Source: Actinoplanes subtropicus
GTDB lineage: Bacteria > Actinomycetota > Actinomycetes > Mycobacteriales > Micromonosporaceae
Reading direction: 5' to 3'
DNA: 64,000 bases
Assembly (NCBI RefSeq): GCF_000721705.1
Contig: NZ_JOJL01000005.1
Location: 132,485-196,484 of the forward strand
Below are positions 53,966 to 62,023 of the stretch, piece after piece. A program made the position numbers and the translations under genes. Numbering within the stretch: the stretch's first letter is position 1; every line of letters starts with the position of its first letter. The notes under the pieces are model-generated. The model saw nothing but the letters and a program-made list of their open reading frames with translations. It was not told the origin of the DNA and searched no databases.

Positions 53966-55381
53966 GTGGAGCTACGCGACTACCTCCGGGTGGTGAGGCG
54001 GCAATGGTGGGTGATGGCCATCGCCGTGCTGGCCGCGCTCGGGATCACCCAGGTGATCAACAAGGAGATGCCCACCCAGTACGCCGCGACGGCCGTCTTC
54101 TTCGTCTCCGCGAACGCCCCGGAACCCTCGTCGGTCCTGGAGGGCTCGCTGTTCGTGTCGGCCCGGCTGAAGACGTACGAGGAGTTGCTCACCGGCGACC
54201 AGATGCTCACGGCGATCGAGGTGGAGACGCACACCGGGTTGACGCCGAAGGAGCTGCTGGATCGGATCGACGTGACCACCGAGAGCGACAGCGCCCTGCT
54301 GACGATCACCGTCACCGACGGCTCGCCGGACCGGGCCATGCGGATCGCTCAAGTGCTGATCTCGCTGTTCCCGGCCACCGTGCAGAAGCTGGAAGCGCGC
54401 CCCTCGAAGGACCCGCCCGCCACGGCCATCCTGCCCATCGAGCCGCTCGCCCGCCTCGATCCCGAGCCGGTCTCGCCCCGGCCATTGCACAACGACGCCC
54501 TGGCGGTCGCGGTGGGCCTGCTGCTCGGCGCCGCCGCCGCGGTGGTCCGGGAGGTCTCGGACAGCTCGCTCAAGGTGGCCGCGCCGCTGCCCGGCCTGAC
54601 CGGCAAGCCGGTCCTCGCGCTGATCCCGGCCGACCCCAAGGCCCGCAGGCGGAAGGGCCCGTTCATCTCGGACAGCAATTCGCCCCGGGCCGAGGCGCTG
54701 CGGCAGCTTCGCACCAACGTCCAGTACGCCGACCGCGACCACCCCATCAAGATCCTCGCGGTGACCAGCCCGATGCCGGTCGAGGGCCGCTCGTCGACCG
54801 CGTGCGGGCTGGCCATCCTCTTCGCCGAGGCCGGCCAGCGGGTGCTGATCGTCGACGCCGAGCTACGGCAGCCGCGGCTCGCCACGTTCCTGGGCCGGGA
54901 GGGCTCGGCCGGGCTGACCACGGTGCTGGTCGGCGCGGCCTCGCTCGACCAGGTGCTGCAGCCGTGGGGCACCGGGCTGTGGCTGCTGGCCAGCGGGCAC
55001 CGGCCGCCGAACCCGAGCGAGCTGCTCGGCTCGCCGAGGATGACCGAGCTGATCGACGAGCTGCGCGACCGGTTCGACAAGATCATCTTTGACTCGCCGG
55101 CGCTGCTGCCGGTCACCGACGGCGCCGTCGTGGCGGCCCGGGCCGACGGCACCCTGCTGCTCGTCCGCGCGCGCAAGACCACCGGAGCGCAGGTGGCCGC
55201 GGCCGTGCACGCGCTGGCCGCGGTCGACGCCCGCTTGCTCGGCACGGTGCTCACCATGGTCGCCGCCCCGCGCCGCCGCGGCGGCCTGCCGATCGCCGCC
55301 GACGCGGCCGGTCCGCCGCCGCCACCGCCGGCGCCCCGGCCCGGCCGGTGGGACGCCGTCGCGCTGAGCTGGGCCGCCTGA
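53966..55381 (+). CDS. Wzz/BY-kinase-like polysaccharide co-polymerase with degenerate ATP site
   Basis: A 471-residue protein starting at GTG after GGGAGGGGGAG. Residues 13-30 and about 178-193 are two transmembrane helices flanking a Wzz chain-length domain. The C-terminal half (about 235-440) is a bacterial tyrosine kinase-like domain. Its P-loop reads S-P-M-P-V-E-G-R-S-S-T: the invariant Lys is Arg275. Walker A' is L-I-V-D-A-E-L-R-Q-P (Asp to Glu at the second acid), while Walker B-like I-I-F-D-S-P is present. No tyrosine cluster follows; the end is a Pro run. It heads the exopolysaccharide operon and probably sets chain length, possibly without kinase activity. Confidence 0.8.
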   Translation: MELRDYLRVVRRQWWVMAIAVLAALGITQVINKEMPTQYAATAVFFVSANAPEPSSVLEGSLFVSARLKTYEELLTGDQMLTAIEVETHTGLTPKELLDRIDVTTESDSALLTITVTDGSPDRAMRIAQVLISLFPATVQKLEARPSKDPPATAILPIEPLARLDPEPVSPRPLHNDALAVAVGLLLGAAAAVVREVSDSSLKVAAPLPGLTGKPVLALIPADPKARRRKGPFISDSNSPRAEALRQLRTNVQYADRDHPIKILAVTSPMPVEGRSSTACGLAILFAEAGQRVLIVDAELRQPRLATFLGREGSAGLTTVLVGAASLDQVLQPWGTGLWLLASGHRPPNPSELLGSPRMTELIDELRDRFDKIIFDSPALLPVTDGAVVAARADGTLLLVRARKTTGAQVAAAVHALAAVDARLLGTVLTMVAAPRRRGGLPIAADAAGPPPPPPAPRPGRWDAVALSWAA

Positions 55382-55428
55382 CCGCGTTGCGCCACATTAC
55401 GGCGCAATACGGCATATCATCCTAAAAT

Positions 55429-56439
55429 GTGACCGACATGCCCTTCCTGAGCGTGGTGATCCCGTGCTGGAACGAGGCCCGGTTCGTCGCCGCCTTCCTG
55501 GACTCAGTGCTCGCCAACGACTACCCGGCGGACCGGATGGAGATCCTGCTCGTCGACGGCATGAGCGACGACGGCACCCGGGAGATCGTCCGGGAGTACG
55601 CCGCCCGGGAGAGCCGGCTGCGGATGGTCGACAACCCCGGCCGCAGCAAGCCGGTCGCCCTGAACCTCGGCATCGAGCAGGCGAAGGGCGAGGTCATCAT
55701 CCGCCTGGACGTGCACGCCGTGTACGAGCACGACTACCTGCGCCGCTGCGTCGAGGGGCTGATCGAGCACCCCGATGCGGACAACGTCGGCGGCGTACGC
55801 CAGGCCCGGCCCCGCGACCACGACCTGCTCAGCCGGGCCATCTCGCTGGCCAACACGCACCCGCTCGCGGCCGGCAACGCGAAGTACCGGACCGGCGCGC
55901 CCGGACCGCGCTGGGTCGACACCGTCTTCGGCGGCTGCTACCGCCGCGAGGTCTTCGACCGGATCGGCCTGTTCGACGAGCGGCTCACCCGCACCCAGGA
56001 CCTCGAGTTCAACCAGCGCCTGCGGGCCGCGGGCGGGAAGATCCTGCTGCTGCCGGACATCGTCTGCACCTACTACCCGCGCGGCGACTGGCCCGAGTTC
56101 GTCTCGTGGACGTTCCTCACCGGGTACTGGCCGTTCCGGGCGAGCCGCACGATCGGCCGGTGGATCGGCTCGTGGCGCACCGCGGTGCCGGCCGGTTTCG
56201 TGCTCGGGCTGGCCGGCGCCGCCGTGCTCGGACCGCGTTCGGTGCTCGTCCGGCGCGTGGCCGGGGCCGTGCTGGGCACGTACGGCAGCCTGATTTTGAT
56301 CGCCTCGGCCCGCCTGGCCGCGCGCCATCGCGACCCCGGGCTCCTGGTCGGCATGCCGGTCGTCTTCGTGGCCACGCATGTCGTCTACGGCGCCGGTTCG
56401 ATCGTGGGCATCCTGGACCCGGCCGGCAGGCGGCGATGA
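55429..56439 (+). CDS. Family 2 glycosyltransferase, ExoA-like
   Basis: A 336-residue protein starting at GTG. The GT-A domain shows V-V-I-P-C-W-N-E-A-R-F, L-L-V-D-G-M-S-D-D-G-T and the D-x-D-like R-L-D-V-H-A, with acceptor-side motif R-T-Q-D-L-E-F-N-Q-R-L and a W-P-E-F-V-S-W-T-F region. Three hydrophobic segments near the C-terminus (about 255-330) anchor it in the membrane. It resembles succinoglycan ExoA-type transferases that extend a lipid-linked oligosaccharide in the cytoplasm. Its stop overlaps the next start (ATGA). Confidence 0.85.
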   Translation: MTDMPFLSVVIPCWNEARFVAAFLDSVLANDYPADRMEILLVDGMSDDGTREIVREYAARESRLRMVDNPGRSKPVALNLGIEQAKGEVIIRLDVHAVYEHDYLRRCVEGLIEHPDADNVGGVRQARPRDHDLLSRAISLANTHPLAAGNAKYRTGAPGPRWVDTVFGGCYRREVFDRIGLFDERLTRTQDLEFNQRLRAAGGKILLLPDIVCTYYPRGDWPEFVSWTFLTGYWPFRASRTIGRWIGSWRTAVPAGFVLGLAGAAVLGPRSVLVRRVAGAVLGTYGSLILIASARLAARHRDPGLLVGMPVVFVATHVVYGAGSIVGILDPAGRRR

Positions 56440-57140
56440 CGGCCGGATACCGGACCGCGACGCGTACGCCGGAGATCGCGCCGCGCTACGAGGCCGCGAA
56501 GCGGGCCACCGACATCGCCCTGGCCGCCGCCGCGCTGGTCGTCACCGCCCCGGTGGCCGCCGCCATCGCCTGGCGGATCCGCTGGGAGGACGGCGGACCG
56601 GTGATCTTCGCGGGGCTGCGGGTCGGCCGGGACGGCAAGACGTTCCCCATGTTCAAGTTCCGCACCATGGTCATCGGCGCGGAACGCTCGGGCGTCTACC
56701 AGACCGCGAACGACGACCCCCGGCAGACCAGGACCGGGCGCTTCCTGCGCCGCTGGAAGCTGGACGAGCTGCCGCAGCTGGTCAACGTGCTGCGCGGCGA
56801 CATGAGCCTGGTCGGCCCGCGCCCGCCGGTGGAGCGGGACGCCGCGCGATACACCCCCGAGCAGCGGCAACTGTTCCAGATCCGGCCCGGCATCACCGAC
56901 TGGTCGTCGATCCGCTACCGCGACCTGGGCGCGATCCTCGCCGGCTGGCCCGACCCGCACGCCGCGTACGAGGCCCTGGTCCGGCCCCGGAAGATGGAGC
57001 TGGCACTGGCCTACCTGGAATGCCGGAGCTACGGCACGGACCTGCGGATCCTCGGGCTGACCGCGCTGGCCCTGCTGCGCTACCGGCGGATCGACGAGCT
57101 GCTGGAGCGCGTCGTGGCCGCCACCCGGACCCGCGCCTGA
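56436..57140 (+). CDS. Short monotopic phosphoglycosyl transferase (initiating sugar transferase)
   Basis: A 234-residue protein from the ATG overlapping the upstream TGA. One N-terminal membrane segment (I-A-L-A-A-A-A-L-V-V-T-A-P-V-A-A-A-I-A) is followed by the PglC/WbaP catalytic core: K-F-R-T-M-V, W-K-L-D-E-L-P-Q-L-V-N-V-L-R-G-D-M-S-L-V-G-P-R-P. It transfers a sugar phosphate from a UDP-sugar to undecaprenyl phosphate, starting each repeat unit. Lacking the polytopic WbaP N-terminus, it belongs to the small PglC-like class. Confidence 0.9.
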   Translation: MTAGYRTATRTPEIAPRYEAAKRATDIALAAAALVVTAPVAAAIAWRIRWEDGGPVIFAGLRVGRDGKTFPMFKFRTMVIGAERSGVYQTANDDPRQTRTGRFLRRWKLDELPQLVNVLRGDMSLVGPRPPVERDAARYTPEQRQLFQIRPGITDWSSIRYRDLGAILAGWPDPHAAYEALVRPRKMELALAYLECRSYGTDLRILGLTALALLRYRRIDELLERVVAATRTRA

Positions 57141-57144
57141 CGAC

Positions 57145-58449
57145 GTGCCGGCGAGGAGCTTGCTGGCCCGCGTGCCGGCCGGGGTGCGGCGGGACTATGT
57201 CGCCACGACGGCGGCACACTGGCTGACGCTCGCCGCCGGCCTGCTGCTGTTCCACCTCGTCGCCCGGCGGGCCGGGGTGGCCGGCTTCGCCTACTACCAG
57301 GTCGCCCGGGGCATGGTGTCCACCGTGCAGCCGCTCGCGCTGATCGGCCTGGTCTCCGCGCTGCACCGCTACCTGCCCCGGGCCGGCCGCCGGATCCGGG
57401 TGCTGGCCCGGCAGGCGTTCCTGCTGGAGGTCGTGCTGCTGAACGTGGTCGGCCTGGCCGCGGTGGCGCTGGCCGGCGACGTCGGCCGGTTGTTCGGCAT
57501 CGGCGGCGCCCGCGAGGTGCGGGCGGCCGTGGTGCTGACCGCCGGCGTCTGCCTGTGCACCGTCTCGGCGGCGGCGCTGCGCGGCTGCGGGCAGGTGGGC
57601 CGGTCCGTGCTCGCCTCGCTGCTCGGTTTCGGCGTCCTGCCGCTGGCGGCGTTCCTCGTCACCAGCCGGATGCACGTCTTCCTCACTTTGCAGGGCGTCG
57701 CGATGACCGTCGTGGCTTGCTGGGGCATCGCGAAGGCCGGGCCGCGCCGGGCCGAACGCCGCGCCACGCCCCGGCCGGCGCCGCCGTTGCGCACCGTGCT
57801 GCGCTACGGGATCCGCCGGACGCCGGGCGATGTCGCGCTGCCCGGGCTGTTCGCCTTCCCCACCTTCTTCGTCGCGGCCACCTCGCACAGCACCGCGGAG
57901 GCCGGCTACGTCGGCTTCGCCACTTCGGCGATCACCCTGATCTGCGCGATCTTCGGCATGCTCAACCCGGTCCTGCTGCCCCGGCTCAGCGGGCACGCCG
58001 CCGACACCGAGGCCGCCGGCCGCACGTTCGGCGCCGAACTGGCCCACGGGCTCAAGGTGCTCCCGTTCGCGGCGGCCGGGGTGGCGGCCCTGGCCAGCGC
58101 GACGCTGCTGGTCGTCGCCACGCCGCTGGTGCACTGGTTCCTGGGCGGCGACTTCGCCGGGGCGGACACCATGATCCGCTTCGGCGCGCCGGTCTCCATC
58201 CCGCTCGCGGTGTACTACGCGGCCCGCCCGACGATCGACGCCCTGCGCGAGGCGCCGGTCACCACCGTGCTGCTGGTCGGCAGCCTGGCGGTCGAGGTGG
58301 TGGCCACCTACGGTGCCGCCGCCCTGGGGCTGGACGCCTGGCAGGCGGCGCTGGCCGGTTTCGGCGCCGCCGCGGTCGCGCTCGCCGTGTCCTCGTACCT
58401 CGCACTGCTGCGCGCGATCCCGGTTCCGGCCAGCAGATCAAAACCATGA
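57145..58449 (+). CDS. Oligosaccharide flippase (Wzx-like)
   Basis: A 434-residue protein starting at GTG, with about 12 hydrophobic helices. Conserved features include L-L-L-F-H-L-V-A-R-R-A-G-V-A-G-F-A-Y-Y-Q-V-A-R and R-Y-G-I-R-R-T-P-G-D-V-A-L, typical of MOP/MATE-like polysaccharide exporters. It should flip the undecaprenyl-linked repeat unit to the outer leaflet. Only 4 bp separate it from the transferase, and its stop overlaps the polymerase start (ATGA). Confidence 0.85.
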   Translation: MPARSLLARVPAGVRRDYVATTAAHWLTLAAGLLLFHLVARRAGVAGFAYYQVARGMVSTVQPLALIGLVSALHRYLPRAGRRIRVLARQAFLLEVVLLNVVGLAAVALAGDVGRLFGIGGAREVRAAVVLTAGVCLCTVSAAALRGCGQVGRSVLASLLGFGVLPLAAFLVTSRMHVFLTLQGVAMTVVACWGIAKAGPRRAERRATPRPAPPLRTVLRYGIRRTPGDVALPGLFAFPTFFVAATSHSTAEAGYVGFATSAITLICAIFGMLNPVLLPRLSGHAADTEAAGRTFGAELAHGLKVLPFAAAGVAALASATLLVVATPLVHWFLGGDFAGADTMIRFGAPVSIPLAVYYAARPTIDALREAPVTTVLLVGSLAVEVVATYGAAALGLDAWQAALAGFGAAAVALAVSSYLALLRAIPVPASRSKP

Positions 58450-59693
58450 TTGCGTACGCCCGGCCCAGCCCCGTCGTGGTCGTGTCCGTCTTCGTGGCCA
58501 CCCTGTCCGGGCACTTCACGCTGGAGCGGGCCGGGCTGGCCATCCCGGTGCTCAACGACGTACGCGTGCTGCTCTTCTCCGCCGTGCTCATGGCGTTCGC
58601 CCTCGAGGTGAACCACGCCGGGATCCACCCGCTGCACTCCGCCCCGGCCCGGCGGGCCCTGCAGCCGCTCCTGGTGCTGTTCACCTACCAGATGCTCTCG
58701 GCGGCGTGGGCGCCCGGCAACGCGGTCATCCACGACGTCCTGGGCGACTTCGTGGCGATGACCATCCTCGTCGTCGTCTACACCGCCCTCGCCGAATGGG
58801 ACCGCGACCGGGTGTTCCGGCTGACGATGGGCTGCTGGTACGCGGCCGCCTGGCTGTATTTCCTGTACGCGGCGTCCGGCCACGGCCACACCCAGGCCGG
58901 CCGCTGGTCGGCGTTCAGCGGCGGCCCGAACGTCTTCGTCCGCGTCGAGGTCCTCGGCCTGATCGCCACGGCGTACTTCTACTTCCGCAGCCGCGGCCGC
59001 TCCCTCTGGCTGATCTCCGCCCCGGCGTTCCTGGTCGGCTCGATCGCCTCGGGCTCCCGCGGCGGCCTGGTCTCGCTCGGCGTCATCAGCACCATCGCGA
59101 TGCGCAGCCTGGTCCGCTTCGCCCGGCAGTACGGCGGCTTCAAGCCCCTGGCCGCCCTCCCCGTCCTCGGCGGCGTGGTCTGGTTCCTGTTCGGCGACCA
59201 GATCATGTTCCTGATCAACAACCGGTTCATCGCCACCACGCTGCAGAAGCACCAGAGCGCCGGCCGCGACGTGCTGTACGAGAAGGGCCTCGGCCTGTTC
59301 CTGGAGGAACCCATCGTCGGCGTGGGCGTGCACGGCTTCTACGCCATCACCGACCTGGGGCCCGGCGAGAAATACGTGCACAACCTGCCGCTGGCGGTCG
59401 CGGCCGAGGGCGGCGCGGTCGGCCTGATCCTGCTGGCGGTGGCCTTCTGGGCGCTGCGCCACGAGTACGCCGCGACCCCCAAGCCTCAGCGAACACTGTC
59501 CGGCCGGGCGGCGGGTTACTGCGGCATCTTCATCCTGAGCGCCAGCTTCTTCTCCGGCGACTACTACGACGGCCGCCTGATGTGGATCTTCCTGCTGTTG
59601 GCGGCGGTCCCGGCGGATCCGCCGCGGCCGCCCAGCCCCGCGCACCGGCCGGCGCGGCCCCGGGCCGGCCGGTCGATGAGCGCTCGGCGTTGA
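58446..59693 (+). CDS. O-antigen ligase/polymerase-like protein (Wzy-type)
   Basis: A 415-residue polytopic protein from the ATG overlapping the flippase stop. It contains the Wzy_C/WaaL-like segment S-G-S-R-G-G-L-V-S-L-G-V before a large extracytoplasmic loop, and E-E-P-I-V-G-V-G-V-H-G-F-Y with H-N-L-P-L-A-V-A-A-E-G-G-A, which are the usual conserved loop motifs. It should polymerise repeat units on the outer face. It is the last gene of the 53966-59693 operon. The next 268 bp carry no recognisable gene. Confidence 0.85.
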   Translation: MIAYARPSPVVVVSVFVATLSGHFTLERAGLAIPVLNDVRVLLFSAVLMAFALEVNHAGIHPLHSAPARRALQPLLVLFTYQMLSAAWAPGNAVIHDVLGDFVAMTILVVVYTALAEWDRDRVFRLTMGCWYAAAWLYFLYAASGHGHTQAGRWSAFSGGPNVFVRVEVLGLIATAYFYFRSRGRSLWLISAPAFLVGSIASGSRGGLVSLGVISTIAMRSLVRFARQYGGFKPLAALPVLGGVVWFLFGDQIMFLINNRFIATTLQKHQSAGRDVLYEKGLGLFLEEPIVGVGVHGFYAITDLGPGEKYVHNLPLAVAAEGGAVGLILLAVAFWALRHEYAATPKPQRTLSGRAAGYCGIFILSASFFSGDYYDGRLMWIFLLLAAVPADPPRPPSPAHRPARPRAGRSMSARR

Positions 59694-59961
59694 CGCGGTG
59701 GTCGAGGTGATCGGCCCCGGCATCCGGGCGCGGATCATCGAGGAAAAGCCGAATACGGGCCCAGTCGGCTTGATGACAACGGGTGCCACGCGCCGTTGCC
59801 CCGGTCCTATTGTCGGCTGATAAAGCGCGGGTTCCCACGCCTCCCACCAGGGCACCCGGACGTCCGGAACAGCGGCGTCGGACATTTGTCGACCAATGTC
59901 AATACCTTTTGATCAGCGCGCATCGCGCATTAATCGATCGGGCAAAAAGGAAGCGTGCGTC

Positions 59962-61272
59962 ATGTCCGACGACGAGACGGTCATTGCTCCCGGCGGTCCG
60001 CGACCGCGATCGTCGACCCACCTGGTACCGCCCGGGTCGGTCGTGGTCGCGGGGGCGGACGGCTCCCTCTCGGTGCGCGACGCGGCGGAGGTGGAACGCG
60101 AGAAAGGACGGGCCATGGCGGACACGGAGAGCGGTCCCCAGAGGCAGCAGGAACAGCAGGGCGGGCCCGACGACCTCGTCCTGACCCCCGGCGGGCTCCG
60201 GCGCCGATCCCAGGTGCACGAGGTGCCGCCCGGCCACCGCCTCCGGCTGCGGGAGCAGCGGATGGAGACGCTGGCGCCCGACGGCCGGGTCGTCACCGAC
60301 CACGGCGTGATGCCGGTCCGGCCGTTCGGCCGGCCGCTCATGCCGTTCCAGGTGCGACGCCCGGAAAGGGAAGCGGAAACGGCCATCCCGGCTCTGGGCA
60401 GCGGCTGGATCACGTACGCGTCGTGGCTCAACGACACCGGCACCCCGGTGTCCCGCTTCACCACCACCTGGACCGTGCCACCCGCGCCGGCCACCAGCAA
60501 CGGGCAGACCATCTTCCTCTTCAACGGCATCCAGAACTCCACGATGATCTACCAGCCGGTGCTGCAGTGGGGACCGTCGGCCGCCGGCGGCGGCGCGAAA
60601 TGGTCGGTCGCGAGCTGGTACGCGGACGGCCAGACCGGCCAGTCGTTCCATTCGACCCTGGTCGATGTCGACGAGGGCGACGTCCTCACCGGCGTGATGA
60701 CGCTGACCGGGCAGGGTCCGGCCGGGTTCAGCTACGACTGCGAGTTCACCGGCATCGCCACCGCGGGCCTGCCGATCCAGGACGTCGAGGAGCTGACCTG
60801 GTGCATCGAGACCCTTGAGGCGTACGGCGTGACGGTCGCGTCCGACTACCCGAACTCGTCGTACACCGCGATGCGCGGCATCGGCATCGACACCGGGACG
60901 ACCCACCCGTCGTTCACCTGGACCGGCCACAACGACGTCACCGACACCGGGCAGCACACGCTGGTCGAGAACGAGGACGTGTCGGCCGACGCCGGCGAGG
61001 TCGACATCTGGTACCGGCCCAGCCCGTACTGGGTCTCGGGCTTCGGCAGCATCGCCCCGGGCACCTCGCAGGACTGGTGGTTCTCCTGGGGCGGCACCGG
61101 CGACGTCGGACCGCAGCTGATCCAGGCCCAGCCGGTCGAGCCGTCGGGCGAGCTGGTGACCGTCCAGGTCAGCGAGACCTCGGACACCAACGGGCACCTC
61201 GGCTATCACGCGACGGTCCGCAACGACGGCCCGTCGGCGGTCCGCTTCCAATGGCGCGGTGGCGGCCGTTAG
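59962..61272 (+). CDS. Three-part protein: duplicated PGG/VPPG leader, beta-sandwich core, WWFSWGG domain
   Basis: A 436-residue protein from the ATG at 59962. Residues 6-25 and 72-91 are two copies of one motif: (I/L)-(A/T)-P-G-G-x-R-x-R-S-x-x-H-x-V-P-P-G. Residues about 145-352 form a beta-rich domain with F-T-T-T-W-T-V-P-P, N-G-I-Q, Y-Q-P-V-L-Q-W-G and E-L-T-W-C-I-E-T-L-E-A-Y-G. Its layout recalls the concanavalin-like fold of G1 peptidases, but I cannot confirm catalytic residues. Residues 359-436 contain S-Q-D-W-W-F-S-W-G-G and V-G-P-Q-L-I-Q-A and end F-Q-W-R-G-G-G. There is no signal peptide. It is first of a three-gene cassette with strong ribosome binding sites. Confidence 0.65.
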   Translation: MSDDETVIAPGGPRPRSSTHLVPPGSVVVAGADGSLSVRDAAEVEREKGRAMADTESGPQRQQEQQGGPDDLVLTPGGLRRRSQVHEVPPGHRLRLREQRMETLAPDGRVVTDHGVMPVRPFGRPLMPFQVRRPEREAETAIPALGSGWITYASWLNDTGTPVSRFTTTWTVPPAPATSNGQTIFLFNGIQNSTMIYQPVLQWGPSAAGGGAKWSVASWYADGQTGQSFHSTLVDVDEGDVLTGVMTLTGQGPAGFSYDCEFTGIATAGLPIQDVEELTWCIETLEAYGVTVASDYPNSSYTAMRGIGIDTGTTHPSFTWTGHNDVTDTGQHTLVENEDVSADAGEVDIWYRPSPYWVSGFGSIAPGTSQDWWFSWGGTGDVGPQLIQAQPVEPSGELVTVQVSETSDTNGHLGYHATVRNDGPSAVRFQWRGGGR

Positions 61273-61301
61273 GGCCGTACCCGAATCTTTCAGGAGAGGT
61301 T

Positions 61302-61550
61302 ATGGCATGGACATCCGGATCCGGGACGATCGGTCCCGGCGTCTCGCAGGACTGGTGGTTCTCGTGGGGCGGCAACGGTGACGTCGGCCCCCAGCTGATC
61401 CAGGCCGAGCCGCTCGGACCCTCGGGCGAGCTGGTCACCACCCAGACGGCGGAGAGCCTCGACACCAACGGTCACATCACCTATCACGCCGTCGTACGCA
61501 ACGACGGCGCCAACCCGGTCGCGTTCCAGTGGCGCGGCGGCGGCTTCTGA
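61302..61550 (+). CDS. Stand-alone WWFSWGG-domain protein
   Basis: An 82-residue protein from the ATG at 61302 with AGGAGAGG upstream. From residue 5 it aligns without gaps to the last 78 residues of the upstream protein, with about 57 identical positions by eye, including S-Q-D-W-W-F-S-W-G-G, G-D-V-G-P-Q-L-I-Q-A, P-S-G-E-L-V-T, D-T-N-G-H and V-R-N-D-G. It is all-beta in pattern, with paired aromatic residues that could bind glycans or a repetitive surface. It has no signal peptide. The duplication suggests the free domain and the tethered domain assemble together. Confidence 0.7.
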   Translation: MAWTSGSGTIGPGVSQDWWFSWGGNGDVGPQLIQAEPLGPSGELVTTQTAESLDTNGHITYHAVVRNDGANPVAFQWRGGGF

Positions 61551-61568
61551 TCCCCTGAGGAGGGTGGC

Positions 61569-61769
61569 ATGCGCATCGTTCACGTACTGCTCGACGAGAA
61601 GGACAACGTGCTGGGCACGTCGGACGGCGAGCCGAAGGCCGGCACCGGCGCGCCGACCGCCCGGCTGGTGCCGCGGGACGGGCAGCGGGTGGTCGACGTC
61701 CGCATCGACGACGAGCTGAACGGCCTCGAGCCGGCCAAGTTCTACCAGGAGCTCAAGTCCCGGATCTGA
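61569..61769 (+). CDS. 66-residue protein, third gene of the cassette
   Basis: It starts M-R-I-V-H-V-L-L-D-E-K-D-N-V-L-G-T with a strong CTGAGGAGGG site and sits 18 bp after the WWFSWGG gene. Alternating hydrophobic strands (V-D-V-R-I-D-D-E-L-N-G-L) and a C-terminal helix (E-P-A-K-F-Y-Q-E-L-K-S-R-I) suggest a small alpha/beta protein. No known motif. Co-transcription with the two preceding genes is likely from spacing. I do not recognise the family. Confidence 0.65.
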   Translation: MRIVHVLLDEKDNVLGTSDGEPKAGTGAPTARLVPRDGQRVVDVRIDDELNGLEPAKFYQELKSRI

Positions 61770-62023
61770 CCGGAGGCCGCTTCCGGAACCCCGATTCCTT
61801 GTTCGACGTTCGAGGTGGTGGGGTCAGGCCGCTCGAGTAGTGGGTTGGCCCCAGCGTCGTCGTCGTTCGCGGCGGATGCGGGCGCGTAGTCGCCCGAATT
61901 GGGCCTCGGTCGGCTTGGCCCAAGAGGCGTACTCAACCTTGTTCCGAGCCGCCCACGCACGGATCCGCAGCGCCTGCGTAATTGCCTCGCCGGGGCGACG
62001 CCGGCGACCTACGATCAGCGACC

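Noticed and set aside
58308..59885. Long minus-strand frame opposite the EPS polymerase
   Set aside because: Composition is Asp/Gly/Arg/Ala-rich as expected for the complement of a high-GC gene; only the first 60 residues outside the polymerase look mildly protein-like and have no support.
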